Shown here piece after piece: positions 42,353 to 45,760 of a stretch of DNA of 45,760 nt; the first letter of the stretch is position 1, and each line of letters begins with the position of its first letter. Location of the stretch: positions 1 to 45,760 of the forward strand of contig JANXTZ010000026.1 in NCBI GenBank assembly GCA_025352125.1, in the 5' to 3' direction. The notes under the pieces were generated by a model. It was not told where the DNA came from. It saw only the letters and a program-made list of their open reading frames with translations, and made no database searches. The position numbers were made by a program, and so were the translations under genes. The stretch comes from Deinococcales bacterium (GTDB lineage Bacteria > Deinococcota > Deinococci > Deinococcales > JAAFIG01).

Positions 42353-45016
42353 ATGAAAATGATACGAAGCACGATTTCCACGATTGCCATGACCTACTTT
42401 CTGCTTGCCTGCGGTCAAACACCAAACCCCAATCACCAATCGACAACCGAGCAAAAAATCCTTGGCACGACCCAACTGATGGTGGGTGACGGCATACAAC
42501 CCAGTGACTTGCCAACAATCACACCCAAAGGCGCAATCAATGAAAGCGGCGTGCAATTCTCGAGACTCGTTTCAAGCGGCGCGACTGATACCGCCACCGA
42601 ACGATACGTTTGGGCTACTTACGAATTTAAGAACATTACTACTGGCAACCTGACCAACCTTTCCCTCTATGCCTACAACGACAGTGCCAACAATGCGGCA
42701 GGAACAGCCTTCAAAGCAGTTCGTCGCTTGGACAACACACCCATTACCGACACAAACGTTATTCGAGGTATTCAACCCTCGGCAGGTTTGATTCTGAACG
42801 CTGGCGTTTTTAACGTCAACCCTGCCGAAGCAGACTTCCAGGTGTTTCGTTCGTCAGAGGCATCAGCCGTGGACGCTGGCGCTAAAACGCTCGGAAGTCT
42901 TTTACCAAACGACTCAATCCTCGAGTACGGCTTCACAATACGCAGCGCCAGTGGTGACAGAACACTTGTACCAAATGAACTGGGCGTGGTGACTTTGGGC
43001 TTTCGTGTACCGTTACAGACAATTGTAACAGACACCCCAAGACGTTTTACGACCATGTTCACTTACGCCACAGACACAGCAACTCGAGTCACCCGCGATA
43101 AGTTTGAGACCACAGCCCAAGTTGTTGCTCGAGCGGCTGCACCAGTCAGTGCCACAGAAGCCGTTCTGGTTGGCACGGATACCGACTTGGCAACACCCTT
43201 AACAACCATCCGCTTACCTGCATTCAAAACCTTCGTACCTTCAGAGGCACTTATTGGCGCTGAAGGCGGGATTATCCAACTTGACCGTGCTTCACTTATC
43301 ATCCCAGCAGGCGCTGTCACAGCCGCTACAAAATTTAAGCTCGAGCGTTTATCAACCATACCTGCTGTCTTAACTGACCCTGATCCACTCACAACAGTTT
43401 CAACGTACCGTTTAAACTCAAATGCAACCAGTTTTGCAAAACCACTTGCGCTTACTGTACCAGTGGATGTGCCAACTACAAGTCTTGGTTCGGATGTCAA
43501 CACAAACCTGTACGAGTGGAATGGAACAACTTACGAACAAATTCGGATTGGAGCGAACAGCACCGAGTTTAACTTGTACATTGAAACCCTGCCAGCAGCA
43601 GCCATTGGGAATGGGTATACTACAGCCATGAGTTATGTGGCGGCTCGAGGTTTAATCAGCCAGCTTAAAACCGCTTGTGAAGCCCGTGGAGGTGCTTACA
43701 ACGGCAAATTCTGTAATGAGGTTTCCCCTGTCGTACCCACTGCACGGCTTTTACCCATTCCGTATAAAGTCATGTCGTTCCAAGCAGGAAATGGTATTGA
43801 AGCAGGGAATAATACTGCACTTTATTGTGGTCTTATTGGTGTTGATCTGTTTGGTAATGCCGGGAAACAATACATCTTTAAATTGTGTAATTATGCCGAT
43901 GAAAAGCGTGCTGCTAAAACAATTCGAGATCGCAAGCCTGATATTGTAGCTATTCAAGAACTTTGGAACGATAAATGCGAATCGGTTGATCCTGATTCAG
44001 CACGTGTTTGTGGGCAATTCAAAGCACTTTACAAACCAAAACAAATTGAGAGAGTTATTGATACACGTGATTACGACTACCAATGTGCTGTGGCATTTCT
44101 TGGGTCAGACTCAAAATATCACAACGGACACGAGTGTATTGCGGTACGTAAAACCGTTTTCCAGTTTGTTCCATCAATCTTTGCTGCAACTGCTGGATAT
44201 GCTACAAACATCATTAACTCTTGCAATGACAGAACTGGTTTACAAGTAGCAACGATTAAACCTGTGCTGTCAGTAGCGCCTAGTAACGTAACTGTTGGTA
44301 ATACACAATTTGATGTCGTCAATGCACATCTTGAAAATCCTCTTGCAGCCTCATGCGGTGTCGCACAGCTTCAAGCATTAAGAAACCAATATCTAAACAT
44401 CAGAGAACGTTCAATTGTTCTCGGTGATTTTAACACAGATCCAACTTCCAATCTTGATCCAATTGTTAGACCAGAGTGGGAAAAATCGGTTGCTAATAGA
44501 ACGACATTAATTGATAAACTGGTTAGCACACAATTTTGGTATCAATTGGATGACCCAAGTCAAAATACAGCAACTTTAGGAGGTGTGAATGTGGGTTCAT
44601 TGGATCATGTAATTTCCAATTTTCTTACTGGAACATGTCAACGGGGTGCAAAACTTCAATCATTCGATCACCTTTTTACAACTTGTTCGTTAACAGGATT
44701 TAATTTTGGTACAGCAACCGCAGCAGTTTTTGGATTTGACCTTTTCGGAGTTTTGGGAAATTACCCACTATTAACGATTCCCCGTGTTAGTCGTCAAGGT
44801 GTCAAACTAGATTATGTGCCATTCAAACGCCAAGGACTAAGTGGTAATTTGGTTTACTTACCCGATGGGTTAGAGACAAGCATCTACTTCGACCCTCTCT
44901 GCCCTGCACCTATTGGGCAATTGACCAAACTGGCAAGCGTTGGCGCAAATGAAGTGACTGCCTTGGGCGCCATAACTGTGGCAGTTGATGGGCAAGCTTG
45001 CCCTCCAGCAATTTGA
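42353..45016 (+). CDS. Lipoprotein with ZU5-like and endonuclease/exonuclease/phosphatase domains
   Basis: 887 residues from ATG 42353, chosen because GAGG (42340-42343) lies 9 nt upstream and the lipobox LLAC then falls at residues 17-20; the longer frame from 42143 is not supported. Residues 45-290 are beta-rich. A ZU5-like block follows (about 297-410, ASLIIPAGAVTAATKFKLE). From about 472 to the end is an endonuclease/exonuclease/phosphatase fold: KPDIVAIQELWND (metal-binding Glu), DVVNAHLENPL, SIVLGDFNTDP and GSLDHVIS (catalytic His). It may be an extracellular nuclease or phosphodiesterase. CTCGAG sites stop at 43649 and base composition turns AT-rich, so the nuclease half may have a different origin. 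Confidence 0.82.
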   Translation: MKMIRSTISTIAMTYFLLACGQTPNPNHQSTTEQKILGTTQLMVGDGIQPSDLPTITPKGAINESGVQFSRLVSSGATDTATERYVWATYEFKNITTGNLTNLSLYAYNDSANNAAGTAFKAVRRLDNTPITDTNVIRGIQPSAGLILNAGVFNVNPAEADFQVFRSSEASAVDAGAKTLGSLLPNDSILEYGFTIRSASGDRTLVPNELGVVTLGFRVPLQTIVTDTPRRFTTMFTYATDTATRVTRDKFETTAQVVARAAAPVSATEAVLVGTDTDLATPLTTIRLPAFKTFVPSEALIGAEGGIIQLDRASLIIPAGAVTAATKFKLERLSTIPAVLTDPDPLTTVSTYRLNSNATSFAKPLALTVPVDVPTTSLGSDVNTNLYEWNGTTYEQIRIGANSTEFNLYIETLPAAAIGNGYTTAMSYVAARGLISQLKTACEARGGAYNGKFCNEVSPVVPTARLLPIPYKVMSFQAGNGIEAGNNTALYCGLIGVDLFGNAGKQYIFKLCNYADEKRAAKTIRDRKPDIVAIQELWNDKCESVDPDSARVCGQFKALYKPKQIERVIDTRDYDYQCAVAFLGSDSKYHNGHECIAVRKTVFQFVPSIFAATAGYATNIINSCNDRTGLQVATIKPVLSVAPSNVTVGNTQFDVVNAHLENPLAASCGVAQLQALRNQYLNIRERSIVLGDFNTDPTSNLDPIVRPEWEKSVANRTTLIDKLVSTQFWYQLDDPSQNTATLGGVNVGSLDHVISNFLTGTCQRGAKLQSFDHLFTTCSLTGFNFGTATAAVFGFDLFGVLGNYPLLTIPRVSRQGVKLDYVPFKRQGLSGNLVYLPDGLETSIYFDPLCPAPIGQLTKLASVGANEVTALGAITVAVDGQACPPAI

Positions 45017-45021
45017 AACTT

Positions 45022-45423
45022 ATGAAAATTCCTGAAATTCGACATTTAATCATAGCGGCTTTCCTGAGCTTAATTGTAGCTGGAGCACCATTTTTGCGTC
45101 GAATTCCTGCTGAAAAAGCAGAATTAACACGATTGATTCTTTGGTTCACAGCTATTACTTTTGTAGGAATTGTCTGGATGCTATTTGAAGGAATAACACC
45201 TCCACACAATTTTGTTTCTTGGTTAGGAAAATTGGTAAGAGGTGTGTTTTTATGGGGAATTTTAATTGGAGTATTAACTTGGATTCTACCAGTCATTTTT
45301 CGTGTAAATTATTACTCTGGATCAGATTATGAAATCTTATTAACTTCTATTCTAGCAATGGGAATAGGTTTTATCCTGTCTCTCGTGCTAAACGTTTATT
45401 CTTATTTTTTTATTAAAGTTTAG
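45022..45423 (+). CDS. Small four-helix membrane protein, unknown function
   Basis: 133 residues from ATG 45022, 5 nt after the stop of the lipoprotein gene; the in-frame TTG at 44998 is less likely. Four hydrophobic segments: IIAAFLSLIVAGAPF, LILWFTAITFVGIVWMLF, GVFLWGILIGVLTWILPVIF, and SILAMGIGFILSLVLNVYSY. No family recognised. AT-rich and without a CTCGAG site, like the nuclease half of the upstream gene, with which it is probably co-transcribed and co-inherited. Confidence 0.7.
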   Translation: MKIPEIRHLIIAAFLSLIVAGAPFLRRIPAEKAELTRLILWFTAITFVGIVWMLFEGITPPHNFVSWLGKLVRGVFLWGILIGVLTWILPVIFRVNYYSGSDYEILLTSILAMGIGFILSLVLNVYSYFFIKV

Positions 45424-45588
45424 TTTACAATATCTCAAAAGATACTGCTAATTTTAGTTGCTCAAGATTCAATACTCGAGCAACTGAAATGGTAAAATCT
45501 ACAACAGTTAAAGGAATAGAGGCTGTTTGAATTAGTCCTGGACACAAAAAATTGTAATTTCATCTTGCAGAAATCGGAATTTCTCAGG

Positions 45589-45760
45589 GAGTCGAGTCCA
45601 GCCAAGAATTGGAAGGGGCTGGTGGTGTCGTGAGATCATCACAGCCCGACTCGAGAACCTAAGCTAGAACACTGTGAGGGACGTGTTTTAACGCGAATCT
45701 CGCGGTCTATGAAAAACGAACGTCCCCCGATAAGCAGCCTATCGTGTCAGAACCCCGATT
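45589..45760 (+). ncRNA. Candidate structured RNA, family not recognised, cut by the window end
   Basis: The 337 bases after the last gene hold no convincing coding frame. From 45589 on, many short complementary arms nest or follow each other: GAGTCG 45589-45594 with CGACTC 45647-45652, enclosing CCAA/TTGG (45602-45612) and GGCT plus GTGGTG (45617-45627) with CATCAC plus AGCC (45637-45646); GGGACG 45678-45683 with CGTCCC 45721-45726, enclosing CGCG/CGCG (45692-45704); and CGATA 45728-45732 with TATCG 45740-45744. I could not match it to tmRNA, RNase P RNA, 6S RNA or a known riboswitch. A separate 8-bp hairpin AGTTGCTC/GAGCAACT lies at 45456-45485. Confidence 0.35.

Larger units (their letters stand above)
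1..43649. repeat. Highly iterated palindrome CTCGAG across the window
   Basis: I count 15 copies in the first 1,740 bases, against less than one expected by chance. They lie in all three codon phases (Leu-Glu; x-Arg-x through CGA; Ser-Ser or Ser-Arg) and in gaps between genes. Density is lower in the M48 peptidase (3 in 1.5 kb) and in the surface genes around 32-34.8 kb and 36.6-39.4 kb, and zero from 43650 to 45474. Confidence 0.9.

Noticed and set aside
45589..45760. tmRNA, RNase P RNA, 6S RNA or group II intron
   Set aside because: The conserved tag region, the GAGGAAAGTCC-type core, the single long bubble hairpin and the GTGYG intron start were each looked for and not found.

Overview
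The window looks like chromosomal DNA of moderate GC from a diderm bacterium, most likely a Deinococcota member (inference, moderate to low confidence). Three things point that way. Several genes (ybaB, the P1 peptidase, the MFS transporter, folP and the antitoxin at 7297) have a -10 hexamer 5-6 nt before the start codon and no Shine-Dalgarno, the leaderless arrangement known to be common in Deinococcus. There is a PadR regulator coupled to a permease-prefix-like protein, and there are giant DUF11 surface proteins, one with a predicted outer-membrane barrel. No rRNA or tRNA gene that could settle the taxonomy is visible. Almost the whole window is peppered with the palindrome CTCGAG, about one per 120 bases in the first 1.7 kb, in all reading frames and between genes.

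Layout. 1-1738: the tail of one gene and a coupled exported membrane protein of unknown function, followed by a REP-like palindromic repeat. 1898-8776: mutS2, then an accessory patch with three toxin-antitoxin loci (VapBC-like; a RelE/HigBA-like pair with a frameshift in each gene; a ParDE-like pair) and a PadR/permease-prefix operon, then the recombination pair ybaB-recR. 8892-10421: an M48 peptidase with its own promoter and a perfect inverted repeat in the leader. 10665-17282: a three-gene operon coding for a roadblock-like protein, an exported multi-pass membrane protein and a 1,112-residue coiled-coil protein. The two outer proteins share an N-terminal module and a roadblock-like C-terminus. 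This is the best candidate here for an undescribed cell-organisation system. 17422-20855: P1-family self-processing peptidase, REP repeats, an MFS transporter, and divergent folP.

20840-39667 (minus strand) is a 19-kb surface locus of five exported proteins (1289, 166, 958, 1342 and 2325 aa) built from DUF11/SdrD-type repeats, calcium-loop-like motifs and glycine-rich stretches. The last has a proline-asparagine linker of about 120 residues and a C-terminal beta-barrel of about 750 residues. The last two genes are translationally coupled. Together they probably form or anchor an outer envelope layer.

39849-45760: four perfect DnaA boxes in 55 bp at the start of folB; a TPR protein with a winged-helix-like C-terminus that resembles a SARP-type regulator; heptamer repeats spaced exactly 22 bp in front of it and of the next, divergent gene; a lipoprotein with an endonuclease/exonuclease/phosphatase domain whose C-terminal half and small downstream membrane protein are AT-rich and free of CTCGAG; and, at the right edge, an unassigned stretch that folds into many stems and may be a structured RNA cut by the window end.
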